64,000 nt of DNA, from positions 434,001 through 498,000 of the forward strand of contig NZ_NIDE01000005.1 in assembly GCF_002197845.1 (NCBI RefSeq), given 5' to 3'. The translations under genes were made by a program, and so were the position numbers. This document shows, piece after piece, positions 17,589 to 26,525 of this stretch. Each line of letters begins with the position of its first letter. Position 1 is the stretch's first letter. The stretch is from Fimbriiglobus ruber. Its GTDB lineage: Bacteria; Planctomycetota; Planctomycetia; Gemmatales; Gemmataceae. The notes under the pieces are model-generated. The model saw nothing but the letters and a program-made list of their open reading frames with translations. It made no database searches and was not told the origin of the DNA.

Positions 17589-19322
17589 GGCATGGTTCAA
17601 AAAAAGCGGCTTTTCGGGTAGCACCGAGCCCTCGGCGCGGACCCGTAGCGGTCCTTCTTGCGAAGGTGGGTTGCGATCCGCCTTGGCCGGTTGGTCCACG
17701 TCCTGACGAATCGGGTAAAGCCGAGTGATTCGAGCCAATGCGGCTGGGCTTCTCCGCAAAGAACCTCGATCGGGCTTTTATCCACTCGGTCGTGGTGTTC
17801 GCTGCGTGGGAACCGGCGGTGATTGAGGAAGAACTGGAGCAAGGCCAAGTCGTCGTGGCCCAGATGGCGGCGCAAGAAGAAGTACCCGCGGCGTCGGCTA
17901 TTCCGGTTCTCGGCCAACGAACTGGCCCGGACCGTCCGTTGGCCGAGCGCTTCCACGGCTTGGGCCAGTGGGTCGTAGTGCGTCCCGAGCCCACCTCGCA
18001 AGGCGGCGTCCCGAGGCCATCGGCGCCGATCCTGGACCGCGAGCGTGCGGACCCCGAACAACTCCCGGATGATCTGTGGGTCGCGTTCGAGTGGTTCGGC
18101 CAACGCCACGAAGGCGGCAGCGCGTTCGGCCGCAAGCGCCAGGAGGTCGTCCCGTTGGCCGCGGAGGTAGCGGACCCGTTGGCCCAGGTGAGTTGGGGCG
18201 GCGGCGGTCCGGGCGTCGCGTTCGGCGCGGAGGACGTCGTACCGGGCCACGCGCTCGGGATGCGGTGGGCCTGCCAGACCAAGGACGTCGTGGCGGAGCC
18301 CGTGGGCCAACAGGGCGACCTGGTCCGCCTGTTCGATGGCGCGGGCGTCCTCGCGATCTGCCTGGGAGAGTCGATGGCTCACGCGGGGATCGACCGGTTG
18401 ATTTCGGCGGACGCGACCGGCGACCTTGTGCCGCAGGCGATCCGCCGCCGCCATCGCCCGATCGGCCCGATGTTCCAGGAGCGAAACGACCGCGTGGACG
18501 TCCTGCAAGGCGTGGAAGACATCCCTGCGACAGGGAACCACGGGTACGGCGGCCGTGCGTCCGGCCCGCAACCCCCGACCGGCGTCGGCGACGATGGCCA
18601 TCGGGGCGAGACCGCGGTCGCGGAGTTCGAGGACCCGAACGGCCCAGGTGTCGGCGTCGCGGTGGTCCTCCAGGCGGAGCAAGTAGCAGGAGGTGGAGCG
18701 GGTGTCGACGCCGACCAGGACGGGTCGACCGTTCTGGACGATCTCGTCGTGGGCACCGATCCGGACCGGGCCGAGGTTCTCCCGCGCGTTGAGGGCCCGT
18801 GCCGGAGCGACCGCCTTCTGGACGAGGTTGTGAACCGTCCCGAGTGAGAGGTCGTAGTCGAGCACGTCCCGGCAGATCTCAACGACCCCCCGGAGGGGGC
18901 CATGTCCGATCAGCACCAACGCGAGCGTGAACGGGTGCAGCCAGTGCTTGGTGACCGGCAGGTGGAACAAGACCGCGTCATCGGCCGGGAGGGGATCAAA
19001 GGCGTTCGCCAAGGCGCGGTCCGCGAGGGCTTGTTGCCGGTAGACGAACCGGCGACGGACGTCGTGTTGGTCGGCCCGATCGGTGATCGGGACGGTTCCG
19101 GCGAGGGCCTGGACCGCGATCCGCTGGCGTTGTGCGGGGCTGAGTGTGTGAGCCGGGCCGGCGCCCGGCGCGTGAGGGTGGGCACGAGCGGACGGGGTGG
19201 TAGAAAGACACATGCCTGTTTCGTCCATGATACTGGGGCGGTGATAACCACCCGTCTGGGGGAAACAGGCATTTTTGTTAACATCACCTCAGCCGGAGTG
19301 TGACCCGGCTTTGAACCAAGCC
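17589..19322 (-). mobile_element. Insertion sequence, about 1.73 kb, family not assigned
   Basis: The two ends carry short inverted repeats: GGCATGGTTCAAA from 17589 and GGCTTGGTTCAAA read inward from 19322 (12 of 13 identical). The single transposase gene fills the interior on the minus strand. I see no clear target duplication. The inner part of the right end (19288-19315) recurs almost exactly at 22928-22955, next to a transposase remnant. Confidence 0.72.
17597..19228 (-). CDS. Transposase (543 aa, family not assigned)
   Basis: The protein begins at the ATG at 19228. The N-terminal third looks like a helix-turn-helix region (LSPAQRQRIAVQALAG, RRFVYRQQALADRAL). The central part has likely DDE residues: VLVGVDTRSTSCYLL (Asp), AIVADAGRGLRAGR (Asp), with VPCRRDVFHALQDVH after it. 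The C-terminus has RASSLAENRNSRRRGYFFLRRHLG, a plausible Glu region. Its position inside matching terminal repeats supports transposase identity. I cannot name the IS family. Confidence 0.72.
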   Translation of the reverse strand: MDETGMCLSTTPSARAHPHAPGAGPAHTLSPAQRQRIAVQALAGTVPITDRADQHDVRRRFVYRQQALADRALANAFDPLPADDAVLFHLPVTKHWLHPFTLALVLIGHGPLRGVVEICRDVLDYDLSLGTVHNLVQKAVAPARALNARENLGPVRIGAHDEIVQNGRPVLVGVDTRSTSCYLLRLEDHRDADTWAVRVLELRDRGLAPMAIVADAGRGLRAGRTAAVPVVPCRRDVFHALQDVHAVVSLLEHRADRAMAAADRLRHKVAGRVRRNQPVDPRVSHRLSQADREDARAIEQADQVALLAHGLRHDVLGLAGPPHPERVARYDVLRAERDARTAAAPTHLGQRVRYLRGQRDDLLALAAERAAAFVALAEPLERDPQIIRELFGVRTLAVQDRRRWPRDAALRGGLGTHYDPLAQAVEALGQRTVRASSLAENRNSRRRGYFFLRRHLGHDDLALLQFFLNHRRFPRSEHHDRVDKSPIEVLCGEAQPHWLESLGFTRFVRTWTNRPRRIATHLRKKDRYGSAPRARCYPKSRFF

Positions 19323-19741
19323 AGGATTTGCTTTCCTTATGCCGGAAAACGAGCCGTAGTAAACATCGAGGTGCCCGAAAAAAAGCTATGTGTCCCGCAC
19401 CGAGCGGAGGCGCTACGGTTGTCGCCCACACTGGCACGATCCCATCTCGCTGCCATTCACCGGGATCGCGTGACCCAGTCTGTGGGCGAAAGTCCCCCGG
19501 GTGCCCGGGCGATCTTCGCCCATACGTTATTTCAAACCTGTTCCAAAACCCTACAGCGTTCGCCCTCGTGATTTCAGCAAACCCATGCCAGCCTGACGGA
19601 TGCATCGGGCTGGGCTGATGAACTTGCCGCCAAAAACGAGTCGGCACGACGTGTGCCTATAGCTGCTGCGAGCCGCACCGACTCGTCGGCCGGTCGCGGG
19701 TGGAAAACCTTCCGCACACACAACCACTTCAGGTCACCGCC

Positions 19742-20275
19742 ATGAAGCATCATCCGCACGATGAGACGTTGACGCACGAAATATTGTCCGGCGTCGTAAC
19801 GTCTTACAACATCAGCCCACGCGGCGGCATTGAAGGCATGCTGCTGAGCCGGGACGAGGACGGGGAGACGGTCCAGGTGAACTTCCCGCCGGACACCGGC
19901 ATCCCCCTGGCTGCGATCGGGCAGGCGGTCACGATCGCCGTGGACCCCGAACCGCACCACGGGCCGCACCACCACGAAGGCGAACACCCGGTCTACCACG
20001 TCGTTGGTGGCGCGACCGAGCCGGAAGACGGCGAACCGACCACCCTCGAAGGGGCTGTCAAAAGTCTGAATTACGCCCGGCACGGGGAGGTGAACGGTGT
20101 CGTCCTCGACGGGGGCGAGTTCGTCCACCTGAAGCCGGACGGGGTGAAGCGGGTCGGCCTGAAAATTGGCGACCGCATTGAGGTCGTCGGGAAAGCCCGG
20201 CCGATGATGGCGGGGGGCCGGGTCGTCGAGGCGAGTGTCGTGAACGGAACCAAGGTCGGGGGCAAAAAACACTAA
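19742..20275 (+). CDS. Small protein of two tandem beta-rich repeats, function unknown
   Basis: The start ATG is at 19742. The 177-residue product has two related halves: SGVVTSYNISPRGGIEGMLL with VQVNFPPDTG, and EGAVKSLNYARHGEVNGVVL with VHLKPDGV. Each half looks like an OB-type or small-barrel fold. A His-rich linker (PEPHHGPHHHEGEHPVYHV) lies between them and might bind metal. There is no signal peptide. Upstream (19323-19741) I see no gene, only a 9-bp inverted repeat around 19640-19690. Confidence 0.65.
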   Translation: MKHHPHDETLTHEILSGVVTSYNISPRGGIEGMLLSRDEDGETVQVNFPPDTGIPLAAIGQAVTIAVDPEPHHGPHHHEGEHPVYHVVGGATEPEDGEPTTLEGAVKSLNYARHGEVNGVVLDGGEFVHLKPDGVKRVGLKIGDRIEVVGKARPMMAGGRVVEASVVNGTKVGGKKH

Positions 20276-20283
20276 CCCCGGGG

Positions 20284-20314
20284 CCGACGGGCGGGATAGC
20301 AACCCGCCCGTCGG
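20284..20314 (+). terminator. Perfect 12-bp GC stem-loop
   Basis: Arms 20284-20295 and 20303-20314 are perfect complements with a 7-nt loop. It sits 8 bp after the stop codon of the two-repeat protein and 22 bp before the MFS start, so it probably separates the two transcripts. Confidence 0.7.
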
Positions 20315-20336
20315 TCCCTCGCCCGGGAGGCGAGCC

Positions 20337-21755
20337 ATGACGAACGCGGTCCCTCGCGAGTCGCCGGCATCCGGGCTCCAGCCAGCCCGGGCAACGGATT
20401 GGGTGAGTTGGGTCGGGCTGGGCATGGTCGTCTTCTTCCTGGCCGAGGTGAACGGCGTGACGCTGCCGTTCGTCACCACTTACCTGTTAGAGAACGACTG
20501 GAGTTACGACGCGATCGGCGTGGCCGTGTCGCTGACCGGCCTCGTGAGCCTGTTGGTTCACACCCCCGCGGGCTTCCTCATCGACCGTGCCCGCCACTAT
20601 CGGGCGGCTCTGGCAGTCGCATCGCTCGTGGTCGGCGGGTGCTTCCTCCTCCTACCGCTGGGGCCGCCGAGCCCGGCCTGGGTTTTGGGACTGTTGGGAC
20701 TCGCGTCCGTCGGACGGCCATTGTTCGGACTCCTGACCAACGCCCTGACGTTGGGCCTGACCGGCCCGATCGGGCTGAACCGGGCGGTCGGCGTCCTCGA
20801 GGGCTGGAACCACGCGGGCAACATCCTCGCCGCCCTGACGGCGATCCTGCTGGTCAGCTGGTTCGCGACGGCCGCGGTCTTTTACGCGGTGGCGGTCGCC
20901 TCGGCCTTCGCCGCCGCCTCACTGCTGCTCGTCCGCCCGGCAGACCGGGCGGGTACTCGGGCACTCGTGGTCCACGCACCCGGGCCGTCGGTGCCGCCGG
21001 TCCGGTTCTGGGAGTTCGTCCGCGAGCCGCGGGTGGCAATCTTTCTCGGGGCGTCGGCCCTGTTCCACCTGGCCAACGCCCCCGTCATGCCACTTGTCGC
21101 CCAAAAGGTCAAGCACGTCGGCGGGAGTGACGCCCAGGTCGCTGGATTGGTGTTAGCCGCCCAGGGGGTCATGATCCCGGTCGCGCTGGCGGCCGGGTGG
21201 GCCGGCGATCGGTGGGGCCGCAAGGCAGTCCTGGCCGTGGGGTTCGTCGTACTCCCGGTGCGGATCATACTCTATGGACTGACGGACGAACCTGGAGTTC
21301 TGGTCGCGCTGCAAACTCTGGACGGCGTCGGCGCCGGCATCTTCGGCGTCACGGCCGTCGCGGTGTGCGCGGATCTCGCGAACGACCGGGGCCACTTCAA
21401 TACGTTGTCAGGGGTACTCGCGACGGCCGTGGGGATCGGCGGCGTGGTCGGCCCGCTGGCCGCGGGACTGTTGGTGCAGCACGCCGGGTTCACGGCCGCC
21501 TTCGCCGCGTTCGCGCTCGTTGCCACGGCGGCGGCCGGGCTTTTCATCGGCCTGATGCCGGAGACGGCGGCCGCGGGGGAGGCGGGAAACGAGGACGGAC
21601 CTTCAGTGCCAGATCATTCCGGCACCGAAGGCGTAGTCGTCATAACATCCCCGCGGACGGCCCCCGCGACACAAGACCGCCCCGGCGTCCGGGCGCCTGA
21701 CGCGGAGACGGCTGACCAACCCCGGCGGGTTCGCATCTCGTTTCCCAGGAAATGA
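20337..21755 (+). CDS. MFS transporter
   Basis: The 472-residue protein begins at ATG 20337 after GGGAGG. It shows about twelve hydrophobic segments and the MFS signature after TM2 (GFLIDRARHYR) and again in the second half (GWAGDRWGRKAVL). The last 60 residues are a hydrophilic tail (TAAAGEAGNEDGPSVPDH onward). Substrate is not predictable; the overall pattern resembles multidrug-type efflux MFS proteins. The EamA gene follows after 39 bp on the same strand, so the two may be co-transcribed. Confidence 0.85.
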   Translation: MTNAVPRESPASGLQPARATDWVSWVGLGMVVFFLAEVNGVTLPFVTTYLLENDWSYDAIGVAVSLTGLVSLLVHTPAGFLIDRARHYRAALAVASLVVGGCFLLLPLGPPSPAWVLGLLGLASVGRPLFGLLTNALTLGLTGPIGLNRAVGVLEGWNHAGNILAALTAILLVSWFATAAVFYAVAVASAFAAASLLLVRPADRAGTRALVVHAPGPSVPPVRFWEFVREPRVAIFLGASALFHLANAPVMPLVAQKVKHVGGSDAQVAGLVLAAQGVMIPVALAAGWAGDRWGRKAVLAVGFVVLPVRIILYGLTDEPGVLVALQTLDGVGAGIFGVTAVAVCADLANDRGHFNTLSGVLATAVGIGGVVGPLAAGLLVQHAGFTAAFAAFALVATAAAGLFIGLMPETAAAGEAGNEDGPSVPDHSGTEGVVVITSPRTAPATQDRPGVRAPDAETADQPRRVRISFPRK

Positions 21756-21794
21756 CCGGGCGAGGCGGACCGCCCGGAACGTGGAGCCCGTACC

Positions 21795-22226
21795 ATGTTC
21801 GATCGCAGTAGCTGGGTGTTGTTCGCGCTCGGATCGGCGGTCTTCGCCGCCCTGACGGCCGTGTTGGGTAAGGTGGGCGTGACGGAGGTGAACTCGAACC
21901 TCGCCACGCTGATTCGCACGGTCGTAATTCTGGTCGTAACGGCCCTCATTATCACCGGCCGCGGCGAGTGGGAACCGCTGGACAAGATCTCCGCCCGTGG
22001 GACACTGTTTCTGATCCTCTCGGGCATCGCCACCGGCCTGTCGTGGCTCTGTTACTACCGGGCGCTTCAACTTGCTCCGGCCTCCAAGGTCGCGCCCGTG
22101 GATAAACTAAGTGTGGCGATCGTGATCATCTTGGCGGTCGTGTTCCTGGGGGAACCGCTGACGTGGAAGGTGGCCGTCGGCGGGGCGCTCGTCGTGGCCG
22201 GCGTGGTCGTACTCGCGTGGGCTTGA
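21795..22226 (+). CDS. EamA-family transporter, single-domain (half-size)
   Basis: This is a 143-residue membrane protein with five hydrophobic segments. It matches a single EamA (drug/metabolite) repeat: ALGSAVFAALTAVLGKVGV at the start, and YYRALQLAPASKVAPVDKLS and VFLGEPLTWKVAVGGALVV near the end. Single-repeat members must dimerise to form a ten-helix transporter. The start at 21795 is 13 bp after a GGAACGTGGAG stretch. Substrate unknown. Confidence 0.87.
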   Translation: MFDRSSWVLFALGSAVFAALTAVLGKVGVTEVNSNLATLIRTVVILVVTALIITGRGEWEPLDKISARGTLFLILSGIATGLSWLCYYRALQLAPASKVAPVDKLSVAIVIILAVVFLGEPLTWKVAVGGALVVAGVVVLAWA

Positions 22227-22247
22227 GGGGGCGGTATAATCGCATGA

Positions 22248-22418
22248 AAGGGGAATACCCCGCGGGCGTTGACGTCGTTACGGAACGCGGCCGTCTACCT
22301 GTTACGGGGATGGGCGGTTCCAGCGCGGCCGCCGCGACCCGCGAGCTGTCCGCCCACCCCACCCCCGGAAGGCTCTCGACCTCCTCTACGCTCCAGGTTC
22401 TACTTCTGCGTAGACCTG
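22248..22418 (+). pseudogene. ISAs1-like transposase 3'-end fragment (solo end)
   Basis: About 170 bp nearly identical to the 3' end of the degenerate ISAs1-like copy at 35561-35727. Both contain the coding end GVYLLRGMGGSSAAAATREL-like sequence and finish in an end that reads CAGG(G/T)CTAC inward from 22418, a terminal repeat of this element type. No other part of the element is present here. It starts 21 bp after the EamA stop codon. Confidence 0.75.
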
Positions 22419-22513
22419 TCAGTCGGCCGGGACCTCCTTGACTGACACAATTTCGAGCGGCACCCGTTGGGCGATCCGGGTCCGCTTTCTGAATACTTGC
22501 GGGCGGCCGTCGC

Positions 22514-22834
22514 CATGGTAACTGGACGGGTGTCGGGGGCCAACGTGCCGAGGGTGCGGAGGAGATTGCAGGCGGTGTGGCACCCGATGGTCAGGATGGC
22601 GGCCCGAGCCAGCGGGACGAACCGTCGGAAGGTGGGGGCGGTAACAGCCGGGGCGAAGGAGTCCCAGAAGGAGCGGGCGGGTTGGGGGAGGTGTTCGTGA
22701 ACGCGGCGGGCATGGCGGGCTTTGCGTGCTTTGCGTGCCAAACGCCGCTTCTGCTTGGCGGTGCGGTGGCGGGCGCGACGGGTGCGGTCGGTGCGGGTCG
22801 AATGGCCCGAGTTCCGGTTGGGTCGAATGGTCAT
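22514..22834 (-). pseudogene. Transposase N-terminal fragment with one IS end
   Basis: The frame opens at ATG 22834 behind GAGGAG and gives a basic N-terminus (RRARHRTAKQKRRLARKARK). A typical transposase N-domain follows: APTFRRFVPLARAAILTIG and CNLLRTLGTLAPDTRP. After about 22520 the sequence is no longer family-like. The rest of the gene is missing. An IS end with the palindrome CCCGGCTTTAAGCCGGG lies upstream at 22947-22963. Confidence 0.65.
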
Positions 22835-22983
22835 GGGAGTCTCCTCGGTACGTGAGGGCTCATTGCTACCCTCATTTCACCAAGGAGGCTCTCTCTTTCC
22901 CAGGCCACCCGAAATGGGCAAACGTGGAACTCAGCCGGAGTGTTACCCGGCTTTAAGCCGGGCCCAATCACCTGCCGAACGCC

Positions 22984-23325
22984 TTAGCGGCGAAAGACCT
23001 CGTGCCGGGGGAGGACGAGCTTGACTTTCTCATCGGGAACCTTGTATTCGCCGTGAACAAACCCCTCGCGGCCGAAATGTTTGTCGAACCGGTACGCCTC
23101 CCAAGCCTTTCCGTCGTGGAAGAACCAGTGCGTTCCGTCGGTGTAGTACCACCGCTTGTCGGCCTCGCACCAGAAGCTCCAGTGCCCGTCGTGGTTGCGC
23201 CAGTGGTCGCCCCGCGGTTCTTCCCGCGCCGCCTCGGCGGACGGCGTCAGGCCGGTCAAGGCCCACGTGCCCGTCAAGGCGATTCCCGCAACGGCCACGA
23301 CCAGATACAGTTTCAGATTTCGCAT
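22984..23325 (-). CDS. Small secreted protein of unknown function
   Basis: The start is ATG 23325, just after GGAGTCCGAAC. The 113-residue product has a signal peptide (LKLYLVVAVAGIALTGTWAL, likely cut near SAEA). The mature part is rich in Trp, His and Tyr (DHWRNHDGHWSFWCEADKRW, THWFFHDGKAWEAYRF), with repeated W-aromatic hairpins suggesting a small beta structure. No family recognised. Confidence 0.7.
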   Translation of the reverse strand: MRNLKLYLVVAVAGIALTGTWALTGLTPSAEAAREEPRGDHWRNHDGHWSFWCEADKRWYYTDGTHWFFHDGKAWEAYRFDKHFGREGFVHGEYKVPDEKVKLVLPRHEVFRR

Positions 23326-23512
23326 GTTCGGACTCCTTGGGCGTCGGTCTGCGTTTTTGAGGCCAGCAACTACCGATTCGTCAGAGGTGAGACGAAACCG
23401 ACGAGAATACCACCCCTTCAGTACCTTATTCTTCAAACGGGGTCAACCCCGTGGGAACGCCAGCCAGAAGCGTGGTTGCGCGGCTCACGAAGTCGCCACC
23501 CGGCCGCGCAGT

Positions 23513-24352
23513 TCACCTCGGCCGCCATTCACCCGCACCCCACGGCGGCGGGCCGACTCGCGCCCAGAACGCTTCGGCGATCCGGCGCTGAATTTCCACC
23601 GCCAAATCGGCATCGCCCACGTCCCGATCCACATGATTGAACAGGCCATCGGTGCCGACTTCCAACGCGACCCACGGACCTTTCGGGGTCTGCAGTAAAT
23701 CCACGCAGCCGAACGAGTCGAACAGTCCGGCGGCCTCCAAGGCGCGGCGGGCGGTATCGACCGCTCCCGGGGGCGGCGCTCCGGCGACCTCATACCGGGC
23801 GCCCCGAGCGTGCGCGACCCACGGCGACGGTCGCGTGCCTTCGGGGAATCGTCTGGCGACCCAGCCGAATAGTTTCCCGCCGGCCGCGTAGAGGCGGTAA
23901 ACCTCGGGCTTCTCCAGACGGACGAATTCCTGCACGAGGAGCGGCCGCGGCCAACTCGACGAGACCCGCACGTCGTCCGTCAGCATGCGGTGTCCGGCGG
24001 CCCCGCAGCCGGTGGGGAACTTCAGGCACCATTCCTGGTCCGGACGGGCGCGGCGGTGAGCCTGGGCTCCCGCGAGCGTGTCGAAGACGTGCGTTTCCGG
24101 CGCGGGGACCGCGTGGTCGGCGAACGCTCGGGCGATGAGTCGTTTGTCCGCCGCCAATCGAATCGAGGAATACGGAATGAACAGATCGCCACACGACGCC
24201 GGGTCGAAATCGTCGGCATGGAGCAAGTAATTGTACCGCCGCGGGGTCGGCGACACGTCGATCCACAGCGCACCGGCAAGCTGGCGGGCGAGCCCCTCGA
24301 ACGCCCAGGAACCGGGGCCGTTGTTCAGCACGCAACAGTCATTCGCGTCCAC
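23513..24352 (-). CDS. ATP-grasp domain protein
   Basis: The start is GTG 24352, six bases after AGGAG and nine bases downstream of the SDR stop, so the two are translationally close. The 279-residue product has ATP-grasp features: SSIRLAADKRLIARAF, EWCLKFPTGCGAAGHRML (glycine-rich nucleotide loop), LLVQEFVR, VYRLYAAGGKLFGW, and FGCVDLLQTPKGPWVALEVG (Glu/Asn metal-site region). ATP-grasp enzymes join a carboxylate to an amine or thiol nucleophile through an acyl phosphate. As the last gene of the dehydrogenase set it may ligate or activate the pathway product; this is inference. Confidence 0.8.
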   Translation of the reverse strand: MDANDCCVLNNGPGSWAFEGLARQLAGALWIDVSPTPRRYNYLLHADDFDPASCGDLFIPYSSIRLAADKRLIARAFADHAVPAPETHVFDTLAGAQAHRRARPDQEWCLKFPTGCGAAGHRMLTDDVRVSSSWPRPLLVQEFVRLEKPEVYRLYAAGGKLFGWVARRFPEGTRPSPWVAHARGARYEVAGAPPPGAVDTARRALEAAGLFDSFGCVDLLQTPKGPWVALEVGTDGLFNHVDRDVGDADLAVEIQRRIAEAFWARVGPPPWGAGEWRPR

Positions 24353-24360
24353 GATATCTC

Positions 24361-25143
24361 CTAAAACTCCCGCGCGTACCCGGCCGTCCAGCCGCCGTCG
24401 ACGACGAGGATGTGGCCGTTGGTGTAGCTGTTCTCCGGGTCGGCCAGGAAGAGGGCGGCGACGGCGATCTCGTCCACGGTCGCCGGCCGGGCGAGCGGGA
24501 CGTGGTCGAGCATCCGCTGGACGGAGTCGCGGAACAGGCCGTCGTCGCCGTAGAACAGCTTGCGCGTCCCCTCGGTCAGTGTCGAGCCCGGGGCGACGCC
24601 GTTGACCAGGATGCCGTGCGGCCCGAGTTCCAGGGCCATCGCCTTGGTCAGGTTTACGACCCCGGCCTTCGCCGCCACGAACGCGCACTGGAGCCGGAGC
24701 GGCACGAGGCCGGCGATCGAGGCGATGTTGATGATCCGGCCCGACTTCTGGGCTCGCATCCGTATGGAAGCGGCTCGGCTCATCTCATACAGGCCCGTCA
24801 GGTCGACCGCCAGGATGCGGTCCCACTCCTCGCGCGGGAACTGGTCGATCGTGACGCGGTGGGCGAACGTGTTCACCCCGGCGTTGTTGACCAGGATGTC
24901 CAACCGCCCGGCTTCGGCGACGATCTGGCCGATCACCGCCTCAATTTCGGCCGCGTTGGTCACGTCAAGGCGGAGACCGCGGCCGTTAGGTGTGGCCGCC
25001 GCGGCGGCGCGAGCTTCGTCGGCGCTCAGGTCGGTGTAATAAACCACGCTCCCGTTAGCCGCGAGCCGGTCGGCGATCCTCTGGCCGATGCCCCGCGCGG
25101 CGCCGGTGATGAGGCTCACCTTCCCGGTCAGATCGCATCTCAT
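24361..25143 (-). CDS. Short-chain dehydrogenase/reductase with altered catalytic residues
   Basis: The 260-residue protein is a classical SDR in length and fold: TGAARGIG (residues 14-21, NAD(P) binding), LDV and NNAG (87-89 region). The catalytic tetrad, normally Asn-Ser-Tyr-Lys, reads Asp114 (LAVDLTGLY), Ser142 (ASIAG), Phe155 (CAFVAAK) and Lys159. The Tyr-to-Phe change removes the usual proton donor. The C-terminal ILVVDGGWTAGY motif is normal. It sits 25 bp after the E2 gene in the same direction. It may use a different chemistry, act as a binding or scaffold protein, or be inactive. Confidence 0.88.
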   Translation of the reverse strand: MRCDLTGKVSLITGAARGIGQRIADRLAANGSVVYYTDLSADEARAAAAATPNGRGLRLDVTNAAEIEAVIGQIVAEAGRLDILVNNAGVNTFAHRVTIDQFPREEWDRILAVDLTGLYEMSRAASIRMRAQKSGRIINIASIAGLVPLRLQCAFVAAKAGVVNLTKAMALELGPHGILVNGVAPGSTLTEGTRKLFYGDDGLFRDSVQRMLDHVPLARPATVDEIAVAALFLADPENSYTNGHILVVDGGWTAGYAREF

Positions 25144-25168
25144 CCGTTGGACTCCGCTTGGAGAAGGG

Positions 25169-26458
25169 TCACGTCGACAGGTACGGCCCCGGGTTCTCGA
25201 TCAGTTGGCAAATGGTCTGGAGGAATCGCGCGGCGGGGGCGCCGTCCACGATCCGGTGGTCGAACGTCAGGCTCAGGGCGATCTGGTCGCGGGCCACGAT
25301 CTTGTCGTCCTGCACGACTGGCTTACGGTCGATCCGGCCGACGCCGAGGATTGCGCATTCGGGCGGGTTAATGATCGGCGTGAACGTGTCGATCCCGTAA
25401 GCCCCGAGGTTCGTGATCGTGAAACAGCCCCCCTGCATGTCGCGGGTCGTCAGGCGGCTGCCGCGGGCGCGGTCGATTAACTCGCGCGATTGCGCCGCCA
25501 CCTCCCGCAGCCCGAGTTTGGGCACGTCCCGCACGACGGGTACGACCAGACCGCTGTCGACGTCCACGGCGACGCCGATGTGGATGGCGTCAGGGGGCCG
25601 GATGCCGTCGTCCGTCCAACGGGAGGCGAGGAGTGGGTGCTGTTCGAGCGCGGCGCCGACGAGTTTAATCAAGAAATCGGTGTACGAGGGCACGGGGCGG
25701 GCAGAATCTGTCCGGGCGACCGTTTTGAACTGTTCTCGGAGGTTGACCAGATTGGTCGCGTCCGGGTGGGCGTGGAGTGTGACCGGGGCGGTCGTGCGCT
25801 GGCTTTCGAGCATCCGGGCGGCGATCGTTTTTCGCGCCGGCGTCAGGGCAGCGGCCATGGTCGGCGCCGGACCTTTAGGGGCGGCCGCCACGCGAATGTC
25901 GCGTTCGCGAATGCGACCGGTTCGCCCGGTGCCGCGGACGCGGGTGTAGTCGACATTCAACTCGGCCGCCACCCGCCGGGCCCGGGGGGAGATGGCCGGC
26001 TCCTGGCGCGCGGCAGGCACCGTTGTAGACGCGCGGACGACGTCCTCCGCGGTGACACGGCCGCCCGGCCCGGTGCCGGGGAGGGCACGCGGGTCAATGC
26101 CGCGCTCGCGGAGCATTCGACGGACGGACGGGCTGGTCGGCGGCTCGTCTGGCTGGGCAGCGGTGGACGCGGGAACGGGTGGCGCGTCGGGAGCAGCCGG
26201 CAGGTCCGCTTCGCCCGGTTGGAGGAGGTAGCCGATGACCGCGCCGACGGCCACGGTCGCCCCCGGTTGCGGGGCGTCGGGCGGGATGCGGAGGGTGCCG
26301 CCGTCCAGGGTTTCGATTTCCTCGGTCGCCTTCTCGCCTTCCAGCTTGAACAGCAGGTCGCCGGGCCGAACGGTGTCCCCGTCCTGCTTGAGCCAGCCTA
26401 CGAAGACGCCCTGCTCCATGTTCCAGCCGAGGCGGGGGATCGTGACAGTAACGGGCAC
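25169..26458 (-). CDS. 2-oxo-acid dehydrogenase E2 (dihydrolipoamide acyltransferase)
   Basis: The 429-residue enzyme has an N-terminal lipoyl domain with the lipoylated lysine in LEGEKATEEIE (Lys43), and a Pro/Ala linker. Two peripheral subunit-binding motifs follow (SPSVRRMLRERGIDP with GTGPGGRVTAEDV; SPRARRVAAELNVDY with GTGRTGRIRERDI). The acyltransferase domain has the active-site motif FDHRIVDG near the end. It transfers the acyl group made by E1 to CoA. The E1 gene lies immediately upstream in the operon. The E3 subunit is not in the window. Confidence 0.92.
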   Translation of the reverse strand: MPVTVTIPRLGWNMEQGVFVGWLKQDGDTVRPGDLLFKLEGEKATEEIETLDGGTLRIPPDAPQPGATVAVGAVIGYLLQPGEADLPAAPDAPPVPASTAAQPDEPPTSPSVRRMLRERGIDPRALPGTGPGGRVTAEDVVRASTTVPAARQEPAISPRARRVAAELNVDYTRVRGTGRTGRIRERDIRVAAAPKGPAPTMAAALTPARKTIAARMLESQRTTAPVTLHAHPDATNLVNLREQFKTVARTDSARPVPSYTDFLIKLVGAALEQHPLLASRWTDDGIRPPDAIHIGVAVDVDSGLVVPVVRDVPKLGLREVAAQSRELIDRARGSRLTTRDMQGGCFTITNLGAYGIDTFTPIINPPECAILGVGRIDRKPVVQDDKIVARDQIALSLTFDHRIVDGAPAARFLQTICQLIENPGPYLST

Positions 26459-26525
26459 GGTTGGTCCTCACTCACGGCCCGGTTGATCCGGTCGTATTCG
26501 TGGATACGGGTCCGGGTCGGCCTCC

